A DNA stretch of 64,000 bases. Origin: Thunnus maccoyii (lineage: Eukaryota > Chordata > Actinopteri > Scombriformes > Scombridae). The position numbers were made by a program, and so were the translations under genes. The DNA lies in assembly GCF_910596095.1 (NCBI RefSeq), contig NC_056544.1, forward strand, positions 7,642,655 through 7,706,654, written 5' to 3'. Below are positions 1 through 12,853 of the stretch, piece after piece. How positions within the stretch are numbered: the first letter of the stretch is position 1; each line of letters begins with the position of its first letter. Under the pieces are notes generated by a model. It ran no database searches, was not told the DNA's origin, and saw only the letters and a program-made list of their open reading frames with translations.

Positions 1-271
1 ACAAAAAGGTGACGACCTCATGGAGCTGGTTAAGATATTGTCAATTGTGTGCAAAGCTGTCATCAAGGTTAACAGTGACTACTTTGAGAAATTTAAAATA
101 TAAAATATTTTGGTTTGTTTAACACTGTTTTTTTTTAATACTACATAATTCCATATGTGTTGTTTTATAGTTTTGATGTCTTCAGTATTGTTCTAAAATG
201 TAGAAAATAGTAAAAAATAAAGAAAAATCCTTGAATGAGTAGGTGTGTCCAAACTTTTGACGGGTACTTTA
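1..271 (+). mobile_element. Tc1-like DNA transposon, 3' end
   Basis: Positions 1-103 read as the C-terminal end of a Tc1-family transposase in one frame (residues DDLMELVKILSIVCKAVIKV, then a stop at 101-103). The end of the fish Tc1 3' untranslated region and terminal inverted repeat follow, finishing in the familiar stretch GTGTCCAAACTTTTGAC near 247-261. The element probably stops at the TA at 270-271. Its 5' part lies outside the window. It sits in the intron before the penultimate exon of the first SLC22 copy, 43 bases upstream of the splice acceptor. The family call is from memory of the consensus. The reading frame visible is too short to judge whether the whole copy is active; divergence suggests it is old. 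Confidence 0.85.
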
Positions 272-314
272 TGTATGCTGTAAATATTTGAAAGTGAATT
301 CTCCACTCTTTCAG

Positions 315-774
315 GCAAACTGCTATTGGCTTAGGCTCCATAGCTTCCAGAGTGGCAGGGTTGCTGTCTCCGTTGCTCAACATGCTGGCCATATTCCACT
401 GGTCCATACCCATCATAGTCTTCAGCAGCCTTACGCTGATTAGTGGAGCTCTTATCTTCCTCCTTCCTGAGACCAGGAGAAAAGAGCTGCCTGAGTCAAC
501 CATGGAGGCTGTGGGGAACAGGTGAGCAATCTGCATGGAGAAGACCGATTTATTGGAATGGTTTACCGAGGAAGTGTTGCAATATTTTTATGAGTGAAAT
601 AGAAAATAAAAAATATGTAATCAAATTTATGGCCCATCTGACGCTTTTTCCATGTAAACAAATGCATTGATATTATTATTCTGTGTTCATTTTCATTATA
701 GAAATATGACCACAAAGAAGACTGAAAGTGACTCCAACATGGCTGAACTCAGCGGAAAATCAACCAAACTCTAG
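315..774 (+). CDS. SLC22 organic-ion transporter, 3' end only (last two exons)
   Basis: Two coding exons are visible, 315-521 and 702-774, joined in phase 2 and ending at TAG 772-774. They encode the last transmembrane segments and cytoplasmic tail of a major-facilitator SLC22 carrier. The first exon contains [20 protein letters not shown] and the signature [12 protein letters not shown]. It is 207 bases long, the same length as the matching exon of the complete copy at 6754-6960, and most residues agree. The tail ends in KSTKL like its neighbour. Earlier exons lie outside the window. Splice sites are intact, so this copy is probably functional. A possible polyadenylation signal AATAAA is at 1467-1472. 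It is a tandem paralogue of the next gene. Substrate is unknown; family knowledge suggests organic anions. Confidence 0.88.
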
Positions 775-1704
775 CTGAAATCTATTTTTTACAGATGTTT
801 TTGTTGTGTGTTACAGCACATTGTACATTGCTGAGTAGAATATTTTTAACTGGACAGTCTTGTACCTTCAATGTTGCTGTGTCACTCAGTGTCTTTACTC
901 ATGTACTGTATCTGACTCACTTGACTCTTTTTACTGCTGTCATTACTGCTCTGTCAGAAAAATAGAACACTGAGACAGAGATTGTACTTCTGAGAACCTG
1001 CAACAAATCTCTTTTGATTTCATAAGCTCTGTCAGGCCAGCAATCAAACCTTCGAAGTACACTGCAGAAATCCAGCAAAAAAAAAAGAAGCATCTAGCAC
1101 CAAGATCTGGTCCTAAGAAAGAATGAGACACAATATATATAGCAATCAGCTCACAGGTTTTGCACTCCATCAAATACAGTCAGTCCTAATGTGTCTTATT
1201 TAGGTTTAGTTGCAGAGGGAGTGGGGACCCTGCACAGCAGGAGCAAACGAGAGCAAAATAATGTCAGTGGAGGATAAAGACATGAGCTGAACAACAAACC
1301 AGTTTGGACAGAAGTTTTAGCAGCATTGAGTGTGCAAGAGAGGACGTTGCACCTTCAGTTCAGTTTTCATCTACTTCTTGATACAAATGTGTGGCTTCAA
1401 AAGAAAACATAAATCAAATAATCTGTTGGAAATTAAACAAAAAATGCATTTGACAAGTTTGCACATAATAAATGTTACAGTTTACAAAAATATGAGTTAT
1501 GACCTCTAGCTGCTCTTTTTATCAGTCTGAAAACAAGCTGGTATCTCTTTATGATTGGCTATCTGTCAGAAAATACAGCCTTGGGTTTCTATGAAGTATA
1601 AATTTCCATGTTGGCTAACACATCTCTTTCATGGTATAAAGCAGTGGCTCCCAAATGTTTTGCTTGTGATCCCTTAACACAAAGCAATTTCATATGAATA
1701 ATAG

Positions 1705-1767
<63 letters not shown>

Positions 1768-2884
1768 GAAGAATAATAGAAGATTAGAAAAAAGTAAATT
1801 CAGTTTTTTTTTGTATTTCCCATGGTGGTAATCATCTTGTAACCCTTGTGGGTTTTTGGTTCCATAGATTGGTTCTGTCATAACTACAGAGTCTGAGGTC
1901 TGAGCAACAAGCATCATTCAGATGACACATTGTTCCTGTGTATGTAAGACATGGTGAAATGAGGGATTAATTGTTGACTCACTGAGCAATTCTTATAATG
2001 ATTAATCAAATGTGCAGAAAGCTGTAGAAGTCATGGGGTGTAATAATTTTCACATTTTTGTTTTTTTTGAGCACTGAGTAATAATATGATCTCAACATAA
2101 CCCGAACCCAAAACATAACACAGAGTCTGTGGTAAAAATTAGTCAGAAACAAGGCAGCATTTATGAATAAGTCAAAATAGGCAGAACTCGAAAAGCTGAA
2201 ATACGTCAGAAAACAAGTTGCATTTTCCTTTAAGATGATCCTCTTTTCTGCAGACCTGCAGTAAGCATGATAAGACAACTTTAGTATCCTTTACAGCATA
2301 CACTAACACTCTGTAACTGCTTCACTAACATAGCAATGACATTATGTAACAGGTTTACCTGTCATACACTGTAAGAGTGGTGGTGGAGAAGGTTTCATAA
2401 GTCAGCATATTATAAAGTAAGTGAAAGATCAACTTCACTTTCTGTGTGAGCAAAAGTTATAGTATGCTGTCAATAATCATCAGTTTAGCAGCACAGTCAC
2501 GTTGTGCTTTTATTAGTAGTCATGGTGGAAATAAAAGACTGAGGTATGACATCCTAACATTCAAAACCTATTTGTATTTTGCAAGATTACTGCAATGCTT
2601 TTGGTATGTGCAATTTGAAAAAAAAAAGTTGGTGAAAGTTATTGATCAACGAATATTAAGGCCAATTTTACTCAGGACAAAGAGCATATTGTGAAGACTG
2701 AAAAGGTACAAGAGTGAAATATCTGGTTAAATAATCAGTGGAGCTCTCTCTATGTAACAAAATACTCATTTAAATGCTGTCTCATCTGTCCTGAAATATA
2801 CTGTCTAGGGTTTAAACATTAATAGACATTGTTTAAAGGTCATCTGCTGGCAGCATCTCTACACTGAAAGCCAGCTCCCCGAAC
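775..2884. other. Spacer between tandem SLC22 copies
   Basis: This holds the 3' untranslated region of the first copy and the promoter side of the second. I see an ATA/TAA trinucleotide microsatellite at about 1704-1768 and no further coding exon. The segment before 2885 is AT-rich, and no clear TATA box could be singled out. Confidence 0.6.
1704..1768. repeat. (TAA)n microsatellite
   Basis: About 65 bases of nearly pure TAA/ATA repeat followed by a short imperfect tail (GAAGAATAATAGAAG). Confidence 0.95.
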
Positions 2885-5800
2885 ATGGCTGATTTTGGAG
2901 AGATCTTGCGGAATATTGGAGAATTTGGATCATTTCAGAAGATCACCCTTTTTGCTCTTTGTTTCCCAAATGTTATTCTGCCTTTTCACTTTGCCAGCCT
3001 ATTTTTTATCCAGTCAGATCCAGAGCGGCACTGTAACACAGACTGGATCCTCAGGACTGATCCTAACCTGACCACAGATGAGCAGCTGAACCTGACTCTG
3101 CCCCTGGAGGACGATGGGACCTTCAGCAGGTGTCGGATGTTTGTCCCTGTGGACTGGAACATCAGTGCCATCAGGGAGTATGGACTCAATAAGACCACAG
3201 GGTGCCAGAATGGATGGGTGTACGGCAACACCATGTATGAGGCCACCATAGTCACTGATGTAAGTGATGACTATGACTCTGAGTAATATGTAATACAAAT
3301 ATTGCATCTTTATAAAAAGTCTCCTTTATTAACAATTTGGTTTCATTTTTCTAAAGTTTGATCTAGTTTGTGACCAGGCTAATTTGTTAGAAGTGGCACA
3401 AGCAGTGTTGATGGCTGGAATTCTTGTTGGTTGTCTCTTATTTGGACCGTTTGCTGAATCGTAAGTATACTTGAAATTGTAAAAAATATATGTTCGCGGT
3501 GCTGTATTATGTTTTTCATTTTTTGTCAAAATACACCACATACACACAAGAACAGTGTTGTATATGTGTTATATAATCTGACCAGAGCTGTTTTAACCTC
3601 TCCAGGTTTGGTCGTAAACGGGCAGCTCAGATTCCAGTCATTGTGATGCTCATATTTACTGTAACAACTGGAATATGTCCTACCTACCCCTTATATTTGA
3701 CATCCCAATTTATGGTGGGCATTGGCTATGGAGGTTATCGACTTAACGGTGTTATACTGGGTAAGGTATATTGCATTATTTTGCATTTGAGAACACTGGT
3801 TTTGGTAAATTTTGCTAAAGGCAGGTATTTAACTATTTATTTAGGATGCAAATTTGGAAGGTGTTTTCATCCCTGTGTGTCAAGACAGGAAGATAATTTA
3901 GTAGTGAATTTTATACCTGCAACAGAGGGATTCTGATAACCTTTTACTACATCTTATCAGTTCTGGGGCTTCATATTTCCTGGTAGGAGCAGGGATGTTA
4001 GAATAATGAATTTAGGATTAACTATTGTTGATTTTCTGTTTCTAGCCACTGAGTGGATTGGGGTGTCCAGAAGATCATGGGGAGCATGTGTTACTCAGCT
4101 ATTTGGTGCAGTTGGACAGTGCATACTCGCTGTTATGATCTACTTCATCAGAGACTGGAGACTGGCTCAACTAATTACAGCAGCTCCACTTGCAGTGGTT
4201 GCTATTTACATATGGTGTGCATGAACTCTTTTTATTGCCCTCTTGTATTTTAATGGTAAATTACAGGTTATTATTATTACATGTCACTGTCCTTGTTTCT
4301 ATCAGGTTTATTCCAGAGTCAGCCAGGTGGTTGTTGGACAGAGGGAGGACAGAAGAGGCTAAACAGCTGCTTGTAAAGGTGGCAGCTATTAACAAACGTA
4401 CTGTTCCAGACTCTCTGCTGGAAAAGGTATTGATCCCTCACAAGAAATTACGTTTTTACCAGTGTATCAACATTTGACTGGAATGTTTTACCAGTAATAG
4501 CAAACACTTGGTGTGTATTTCTAGAGGGGAAAAAACTATTACATAAGATAATATACAATACAACTGTTCAACAGCAACTACATAGATTGTGTCAGAGTGA
4601 TTTTGATTCAGCTCAGTTAACTGTAGATTGGAAACCGCACAGTCCATTGCAAACATGAGCTGTACTGGATTGTAATACACAAATTATTTAGGACAAAATG
4701 TCAGAACATCTTACATAAAAAGTTAACAATATAACAGACAGAGCTCATCACCCCTCAGACACAGTGAACACAAACTGAATACTTTTTTTTGTATTAGATT
4801 ATGACTTGCTAACATTAGCAAATGTTAGCATGATGTTGTGTCCATCCCCTGTGCATTACAGATTGTTGTCAAAGAAACTGAGAAAAAGGGAGGCATAATA
4901 ATTCTTATCCAATCACCTGTGCTTAGGAAGTATTTCTTTACCATAATATTGGCATGGTAAGTTACATTTTGCAATATATGTAAATAATACTTCTCTAAGC
5001 CCATAAATTTTTGATTAAATGAGATACTAAAGTAATATTCAGTTATATAATTTGTTGTTAAATTTCAGTTCACTTTGCTTGACGAATTCTTTTTTTTCAG
5101 GTTCTCATTGAATGTTACCTACTACTGCCTTTCATTCAATGTGGGAAATTTTGGCTTGGACATCTTCCTGACACAGCTTATTTTTGGTCTGACTGAACTA
5201 CCAGCTCATATACTTTGCATCTGGCTGTTAGAAGTATTGGGTAGAAAAGTATCACTCATGGGAACCCTTCTGATCGGGGGATTCTTGTGCATCTTAATGC
5301 TAGCTTTTAATCAAGGTAAAGAAGATGTCTGAAATGAAATTGCATGTTTTTTGTCTGCTACAGGATACATATCTGCCCATGTATGCCGTGTTCTTCATTT
5401 TAAACAATATTTCCATAAAGCTGTAATGTCACCATTCTGTCATAGACAGAGTAGATGGTCACACTGAGCCTGATTGCATCCTGCTACACAAGAGCCACAG
5501 AATGTGAACAACAACCAATATTGGCTTTCCTGCTCCTCATTGTCTGACTTAGAGAACACAAACACACGTCTTGACCTGCACATTGTCAATGTGAGAATGT
5601 TAGCATGCTAGTATGAGCATTTAGCTCAAAGTAATGCTGTTTTTAAATACAGCCTCACAGAGTCATTAGTATAACTAAAGAATCTAAGTCTTGTCTGTGG
5701 TTCTTCCTTCAGCCGAAATTGTGTTTTTCTGTTTAAGATAATGCTGTTGCTGTTACTACTTTGGCAACCTCAGGACGTTTTTTCATTAACTGGGCAGGAT

Positions 5801-7856
5801 CCATATGTAATGTGTATGTTCAGGAGCTGTTCCCAACATCTTTCCGGTAAGCTGAATCTCTTCATCTCACTGAACTGAACAATTCCCTTCATCTCAAGTT
5901 ACACCAGCTATACTGTTAGTTTAGGTCTGTGCCTACAGGTGAAAAACTACTAAGTCAGAACATAGTGATATAGTACTTCATTCTGATTGGTTGTGACATT
6001 ACCAATAGACATCAACATGTTTGCTGTTGGTTTACTTTATGTTAATTTTGTTGTCTTTAAAGGATAAACTATTCAGTCCAGGATTAAATATTAAACTTGG
6101 TAACCATTTTGACCTGGTTTAGTCTAAGGAGAAGCAAAATGTGATCATGTGTGGGTGAGACAGTCTGACACACATATGATCTAAACAATAATTTTCACTG
6201 ACCTGATCATACCTGACACTAGCACCAGGATTAACTGACATGTTTGTTTAAATGTTAATTAACTCTTGCAGTCAAATTGGTCAAACGTACACAGAAAAAA
6301 AAGTCTCCCAGGTACTAAATGATGTTGCGTTCTAATTAGTCACTTTACGTTGGACAGATTAAATGTTTCTATGAAAAGGAGATGATAAAGATCACAATTA
6401 CAATTACACAAAATGATTGTACACAATTACAATCACTATTGTACTGTTGTACTAATTATGTTGTTACTTATTTAAGCTATTGAGAAAGCTTTGTGAGATT
6501 TCAGTAAATTCAGAAAGATACACCTTTTCTTATTCAATATTCCATCACTTCATAGAAGCTTAAAGCACTGAATATATGATACATACTCGCCCCATAATTT
6601 TTAACATTTTAACAGAGATAAGACAAAGATTTTTTTCTGTGTAGCAGCAGAACCACCCATTCTCTTAGTTCATAAAATGGTTAATAAAACCATGAGGAAA
6701 TACTTAGAGCTTGCAAACTGTGCTCATATGAGCTGTGTACTTTCCTGTTTCAGACAAACTGCTTCTGGTTTGGGCTCCATTGCAAGCAGGGCTGGTGGGT
6801 TGCTTTCTCCATTGCTCAACATGTTGGCCATATACCACTGGTCCATACCAATCATAGTCTTCAGCAGCCTTACACTTATCAGTGGAGCTCTTGGCTTCCT
6901 GCTTCCTGAGACCAGGAGAAAAGAGCTCCCTGACTCAACCGATGAGGCCGAGGGCAACAGGTAAGCAATCTTCAGCCTGACAGCTTCTCCTGATAACACC
7001 TTCATCAAGGCCACAACCTTGACCAATCAATACATTCTTGTCAGTGACGTGTATAGTAACAGCCCCTGAAGATGTGTGAATTAGATAAGTCGGTAAATCT
7101 ACTTGTTGTGTAGGCTTCACTGGTTAAGCAGGAAAGAGCTTTGGGACCCATTTCTGTAAAAGCCAGCCTCCTGATGGCAAACTTTATCTGAATGACTGCA
7201 GCAGTTATCATCATTAAGGATACTGCATTCATTGCCCATTTTAAATCAAACATGTTATAAAAATGTAAACATCTGACTGCAAGAGTTTTAGTTTTTAGTT
7301 CAATATGAATAACTGTCTATTAGCATCTCCAAATGACAAGTGAATCAGTTTATCCATACTGTAGATATTCACCTTTTTGAAATTCAGTTTTTCTGTTGCT
7401 TATGTTCTACAATAGATACTTTAAATGTATTGAAGTTTTACTCATTTAGTTGTGTCCTTCAAATGGTATCACTATCCTGACTGGATAGTACTGATAAGAT
7501 AATCAGGTGGGCTGGAGGCACAGTGAAAGGGGTCAGTGTTCTCTACTGATTTGTGTGCATCGTCCATAATCATAGTTTGTTTCTTTAGAATCAACTGCCA
7601 GTTTGAGTATTTTTATAGGACTGCCCAACCAGAACCAAATATATTTCTGTAGTTTTGTGGACAATGATATCTAAATGAAATACACTACAATGTGCCATTG
7701 AACAATTTTGTCCAACATTGTGACACATTCACTGTCCTTGTTCAATTGAACTAATATGTACTTTTTTGTATTCCTTTATCCCACAGAAACAAGAGCACCA
7801 TGAAGAAACAAAGTGAATCAAACATGCATCTACACAACAAATCAACCAAACTATAG
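2885..7856 (+). CDS. slc22a13: Solute carrier family 22 member 13-like transporter, complete
   Basis: Ten exons with intact GT-AG sites: 2885-3259, 3357-3460, 3606-3760, 4046-4214, 4306-4426, 4862-4956, 5101-5315, 5738-5846, 6754-6960, 7787-7856. Together they give exactly 540 codons including TAG (539 residues), and the exon lengths 104, 155, 169 and 215 follow the usual SLC22 pattern. The protein starts [15 protein letters not shown], has a first membrane segment, then a large extracellular loop with N-glycosylation sequons (NLT, NIS, NKT) and cysteines. The MFS loop motif FGRKRA follows the second segment, PESARWLL precedes the cytoplasmic loop, and LGRK and [10 protein letters not shown] lie near the end. 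Human SLC22A13 (OAT10) exchanges urate and nicotinate at the plasma membrane; whether this fish protein does is inference. Assignment to A13 rests on similarity and on synteny with xirp1-csrnp1-gorasp1-wdr48. The lineage-specific duplicates make one-to-one orthology uncertain. Confidence 0.9.
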
Positions 7857-8074
7857 TCTGATTAATCCTATTACTGATTTTTCTGCTCCACTGTCGGCAG
7901 CAATTCAGGATGGTATTGTAGGTTGATCTAAAGATATAAAAGTTTAATTGGAAGATTACCATGAAACTTACTGAGCAAATTCATACCTTCCATTTTGGAC
8001 AATCCATGAATTTTCTTGTAGCACCTTCCTCATTCCAAAGTGACAAGATATCTCAATATTTAATGAGCACAGCC

Positions 8075-8080
8075 AATAAA
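8075..8080 (+). terminator. Candidate polyadenylation signal of slc22a13
   Basis: AATAAA lies about 220 bases past the TAG at 7854-7856 and is the first canonical hexamer in a sensible position. Confidence 0.5.
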
Positions 8081-8279
8081 ATTACTGACCACATTTGTGC
8101 TCCCATGAGGACAAACCCTCCATGATTCGACCTCTTGTGCCACTTCAGGAAAATCTTAAGAATAGCAATCATTTTCAGTCTGTTGAGGGTATGTACTCAG
8201 TATCATTATCAGTGCAATTCAAAACCCAAAAGTATTAAATTGGCCGTTTTCACAAAAGACATTTTGACATGTCACAGTA

Positions 8280-8454
8280 GGAAAAGCACAGGTGTAAGTA
8301 ATAAAATGAATGATGGCTGAATTCCATTTAGCTGCTTCAGTTTCAGGGTCCTGGTATAGTGCATGCTGGCTCACTGTCACACTGTCATGACTTACTGGGA
8401 CACTTGACTAGAACAGAGCCATTGTTAATGTTACTAGTAACACCTGCGCTTCTA
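8280..8454. mobile_element. MITE with imperfect terminal inverted repeats
   Basis: The left end (GGAAAAGCACAGGTG at about 8280) and the reverse complement of the right end (AGAAGCGCAGGTGTTAC) match imperfectly over about 40 bases. The interior lacks coding potential. The inside text (CTGCTTCAGTTTCAGGGTCC) is one I recall as repetitive in percomorph genomes. Superfamily not assigned. Confidence 0.55.
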
Positions 8455-9129
8455 TGCTTCTATATGAAACAGAGAAAGTCGCAAATCCTCACATTTAAGA
8501 AGCTGTAACAAGAAATCTTTTGGTGTTTTTGCTTGTTCAGTGACATAAAATCAGTAATCAAAATTGTTTTTCTAATGATTGATTAATTGACTAATCATGT
8601 AAGCATTGATTGTATTGCTTCTACAGTCACTCTATGCAGTGGCTTTCTTGGCTGTCATACATTCAAACTGTGCGCACTCAGTTTTTTATAAATACCAGTT
8701 GACTGGTGGGAAATGGCCTGGACATCCCAGATGAACGACCTCCTCCTTTACCTACAACATATAGATATTGCCATCAAACAGCTTTTATTGTTTCACCCTA
8801 AAAAGATTACTTAATGGTTTATCTCATGCTTAGTTTTTGTTGTTGTTGTTTTTTTTTTTACCTTGAACTAACACAGTAGTGTGATAAATAAATTATTAGC
8901 TGTTAATAGTTATATGAGACTGACTTTCTACTGAAATATGATTGCCTAGTTCTCAATAAAAATTGTTCACAGTTGTGTCTTTGGATTATTCTGAAGGATG
9001 TCCTTGTCTCTGGAAAAACTGTGTTTGATTATTTAAAAGCCACAAACCAAATGCTGTTTACCTCCATTATGTTGAGGTGGTGGTAGAAACAAATTAAATA
9101 AAGTATCAAAAGTGATTATTGCATGAAAG

Positions 9130-9215
9130 GCACAAGGTGTAGCTAAAAGCACATTGAGATTACGCCTGTTGTATGAAATGTGCTATATAAATAAATTTGA
9201 CTTGACTTGACATGA
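9130..9215 (+). repeat. Fragment resembling a LINE/SINE 3' tail
   Basis: The sequence ends GTGCTATATAAATAAATTTG followed by short GACTT repeats, a form typical of 3' ends of fish retroposons. Only the tail is recognisable, so the family is not certain. Confidence 0.4.
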
Positions 9216-10830
9216 ATAAAATGAAAACCTGGAGAGAATCCCCTCCCAGCAGTTTGTGGCCAGCACTACTTGAAACATTTCATACATTTCATACTCACAG
9301 CTTACAAAAACTGTAATTATATGCTTCATAAAAGTAGGATTTATTTCTTCAATAGATTGAACATCATGTATCTCATAAACTCAGTGTAGGTTTTCAATCA
9401 TTGTACTCTATGTATCCTGTTAAAATTATATTTCATACAGCCTGTCAGACAAAGTGCCGTTTCCCCTTTCAGGATACATACAATGCAGGAATTATTCTAA
9501 TTGTACAGTCAAAAAAAAGTAGATTTTTTTTTCTTATTAAATATCTGTTTGTTTGCGGACAGAAATGTCAGGAAATTGATATTAGTGTGAATTTAGTGTG
9601 CACATTGAGAGTACGGTGACTGTCTGCATTTCATCTACTCTCCATTTATGTACAGAAATGACAAGAAAATTTTAGCTGTTACTGTTGTTGTTACAATGAA
9701 CCAGGAGGACTTCCAGTCTAGAAGACTCTTTGGCAGGAGACTTAATGCATGATGAGATTATGAGACAATGACCTCCTCCTAATTACTGATAAAACAAAGG
9801 GCCAAAACAATACAAACAAGTCAATCTTAAAAACTAAAAGTAAACTCTTAAAAAAGATGAGCTTTTCAATGAATGTATAATGTTCTTGAACAGCATGCAC
9901 TGTACTCTGATGACTCTGCATGAAATATTAAGTACTTAACTTAAAACCCACATTGAGTTTATGAGGTGTATGTTGTACACCTGCTATTGCAATTCAGCAA
10001 AATAACCTTGTAATAAGCTTCAGTTTTTGAATGTTTTCCAAACTAATTACATTAAGCCTCTGGCCTCAGCTGACAGTGTGAGAGATACTTTACATAATGA
10101 CCTCTTTGCAAACTAGCTTGTTAGCTAGCATTCACTCTAAATACTAGAAAACTGAAGCACTCTTGATATAATAAAGGAATAGTTTACCATTTTTGGAAAC
10201 ACAGCTCACACCATTATTCTTTCAGACAGCAAGATGAAAATATTATATCTCACATTTGTGTCTTGCCACGTTCACATGATAAATGACATGATAAATGGTA
10301 ACGTTAGAAGTGGGAATGATTTCCATGTTTACAGCTCAGTATGGTTGCATGACTTGCTATTAGCTGTGTGGGGGTTAAAAGTACTGTGCATTGCTAAATT
10401 AGCACTAAATTCATGAAGTTGGCTAACTAGCTAGCAACTCTAAAGCTGTGTAAACACACTGTATCTTGTTTAACTTGCTCACACAAAGATCCAAAACCAC
10501 CTGCCTTTGCAGTAGGACTTTTCTATTGTGAAGTTATGAGTGAAGTGAATTTGTAGTTTAAAAGTAGCATTTTTTATTTTTAATAAATGCATTATTTATT
10601 GACAGCAAACCTTGACACAACCACATGTACACATAGAGGCAACCAGTGTCCAAGCTGACCTACCTGATGAGCTCCCTCAAAGAATTAATGCTTCTTTCAC
10701 GTTGACTATATTTATATGAGATTAGCACTAGATTTATGATGATCATGTCTCTCATACACAAACCTGCAGCCAACTCATATTCATTTTCCTGGTGCTTAAA
10801 TTGGAACTACTTGCACAAACTGATGATATA

Positions 10831-12489
10831 ACTTATTTCATCCGAGACTGGAGACTGGCTCAGCTAATCATCATAGCCCCCTTACAGTGGTTGTAGTCTA
10901 TTTATGGTGTACATTTGTTCTTTTTTTATTGACCTTTATTATTTTATTGGTAATAATGACTTAGGTAATAGGTAATTATACAGTATAAAAAGATTAATTT
11001 TCTTGTTTCTGTCAGGTTTATTCCAGAGTCAGCCAGGTGGTTGTTAAACAGAGGAAGGACAGAAGAGGCTAAACAGCTGACTGTCAGGTCAGCAGCCATC
11101 AACAAACACACTGTTCCAGACTCTCTGCTGGAAAAAGTACTGACCCTTTTTTTCTATAACAGTTCATTCATAGTATTGAGTATTAATATGTGATCCCTAA
11201 AATGCTTTGCTAATACTTTTTTTTACACTGTCACTACTAGCAGGTTGTTTATGACACTTATGTACTGTATGATACCTGAGAAAAATGAGATGCCTGAGGA
11301 AACCATTTCCTATTATGCTTGTTTATCTCTGTCTATGATGCAAGAGCAGCACATCCAGATTCATCCTAAACTTATTTCTCAGTCTTCCAATCTTGAAAGT
11401 CTACTTCAATAATGTAATTTTTTTAAAATAACACTATGGCTACATTTGTACGGCTTGTCCAGCCTCTTTTCGTACCTCAGACACCATCTCTTCCATCCAA
11501 TCACTGCCTGAGTTTCAGACACTGCCTCCTCCCTTTTTTGCACCAGGTGCACCAACCACCAGGAAATTCCACCAATTTTACACATCAAGATGAGTTTACT
11601 ACTCATGATGAGTAATACTCAGCCTGTGAAATCAGCACTATAATGCCTTATGGCTCTGGAATAGCATCTTTTAAAAGCCTGAGGAATAACTGCTAGTTGT
11701 TTCGCAAATATCTCTTCAGACTACAGAAAGCTGCATTACACACGTTTTGAAAAGTGTGTTTGGTTGGTAAACTCTCCTCTGATATCACCAAATATCACTA
11801 AATAATATTTGTGTTACAGATTGCTGAGAAAGATTTTAAGTGCAAAGAAGGCATAAAAGTTATTTTCAGTTCTCCTGTACTGACCAAGTATTTCTTCATC
11901 ATAACTGACATGGTGAGTTGAAATTTCTAAGAACTCCACTAACCTCCTAAAACTGCACTTATTAATATTTTTATATTAACAATGGATGAAATCACTGTGT
12001 GTAATGTTTAAAAAGTCGTTCATAGTGCACAGAGAATTACCACAGACTCTGCTGATAACTCTACTGAGCATTTTAGCACCCTTCAACTCATTGTTTTGGT
12101 TTTACAGACCTAACACTAAACTCACATCACCTTTGTTTTCAGCAGCAGCAGCAGGCAGCTGTTTTCAGCTTCACAGCAGAAGGTCCTTGCATGTTACATG
12201 TTACACATACCCGTCACACTCTTCGGGAGCCTCACACTGGTCAGTGATGTATTTTGTTTCCTGTTTCCTGAGATGAGCAGAAAAGAGCTTCCTGACTCAA
12301 CTGAGGAGATCAAGAACAACAGGTAACTATGGCCAATATGTTCATTATTATACATATCATTAGACAAGTTTATATCTCTTAGATTTCCTCATTTCTTGCT
12401 AATATCTCTCGTCTGTCTTTTGTCTTTCAGAAATGGGACCTCCACAAACACAGCAAGTTGTCCAAATCCAGATTCAACTAAGCTGTAGA
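10831..12489 (+). pseudogene. Decayed third SLC22 copy
   Basis: Recognisable relics lie in correct order. They are part of exon 4 (about 10831-10911, with an internal stop), exon 5 (11016-11136, still open, encoding [11 protein letters not shown]), exon 6 (11821-11911), a damaged exon 9 (about 12170-12321, keeping [10 protein letters not shown]) and exon 10 (12431-12489, ending KL then TAG). No equivalents of exons 1-3, 7 or 8 were found, and exon 4 has lost its 5' half. A plausible polyadenylation signal AATAAA remains at 12748-12753. Several splice sites and exon frames survive, so the loss is fairly recent or the fragment is a partial duplication that was never complete. It is the third member of the tandem array and cannot encode a transporter. 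Confidence 0.85.
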
Positions 12490-12837
12490 CATGTTTCTGA
12501 GATGTGTTCAAAATGCACAATGACAACACATCAATAGACCAAAATCAGCTGTAGAAGTTCAGAATATAAAGTGAAGTACACACAGTTTGTATCCTGTGCT
12601 TTTTTCTTATGTTACTTAATTTCTTATTAACTGAGTGGTCATGATGTTGTCAGTAATGAACAATATGGTTTTTAGACTTGTTCTTTAAGACAGTTTTATT
12701 CTCAGTATGGCACACTGCATGTAAACAAGATAAAATCATTTTTTGACAATAAAATTCTACAGAATGAGCATTAAAATTACTCAAGAATAACATTTCTGTG
12801 CTGATGTTTACAATTAAAATAAATCAAACTTTCTTTT

Positions 12838-12853
12838 AAAGGTTGTGGATAAG
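12838..12853. repeat. Target-site duplication, left copy
   Basis: AAAGGTTGTGGATAAG is repeated exactly at 13634-13649 and brackets the L1-like insert. It is preceded by TTTT, fitting the TTTT/AA nick preference of the L1 endonuclease. Confidence 0.9.

Larger units (their letters stand above)
7857..10830. other. Spacer between the intact SLC22 gene and its decayed copy
   Basis: This contains the 3' untranslated region, one MITE (8280-8454), a LINE/SINE-type tail (about 9130-9215) and a possible partial foldback MITE around 10170-10440. No coding exon was recognised. Confidence 0.55.
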
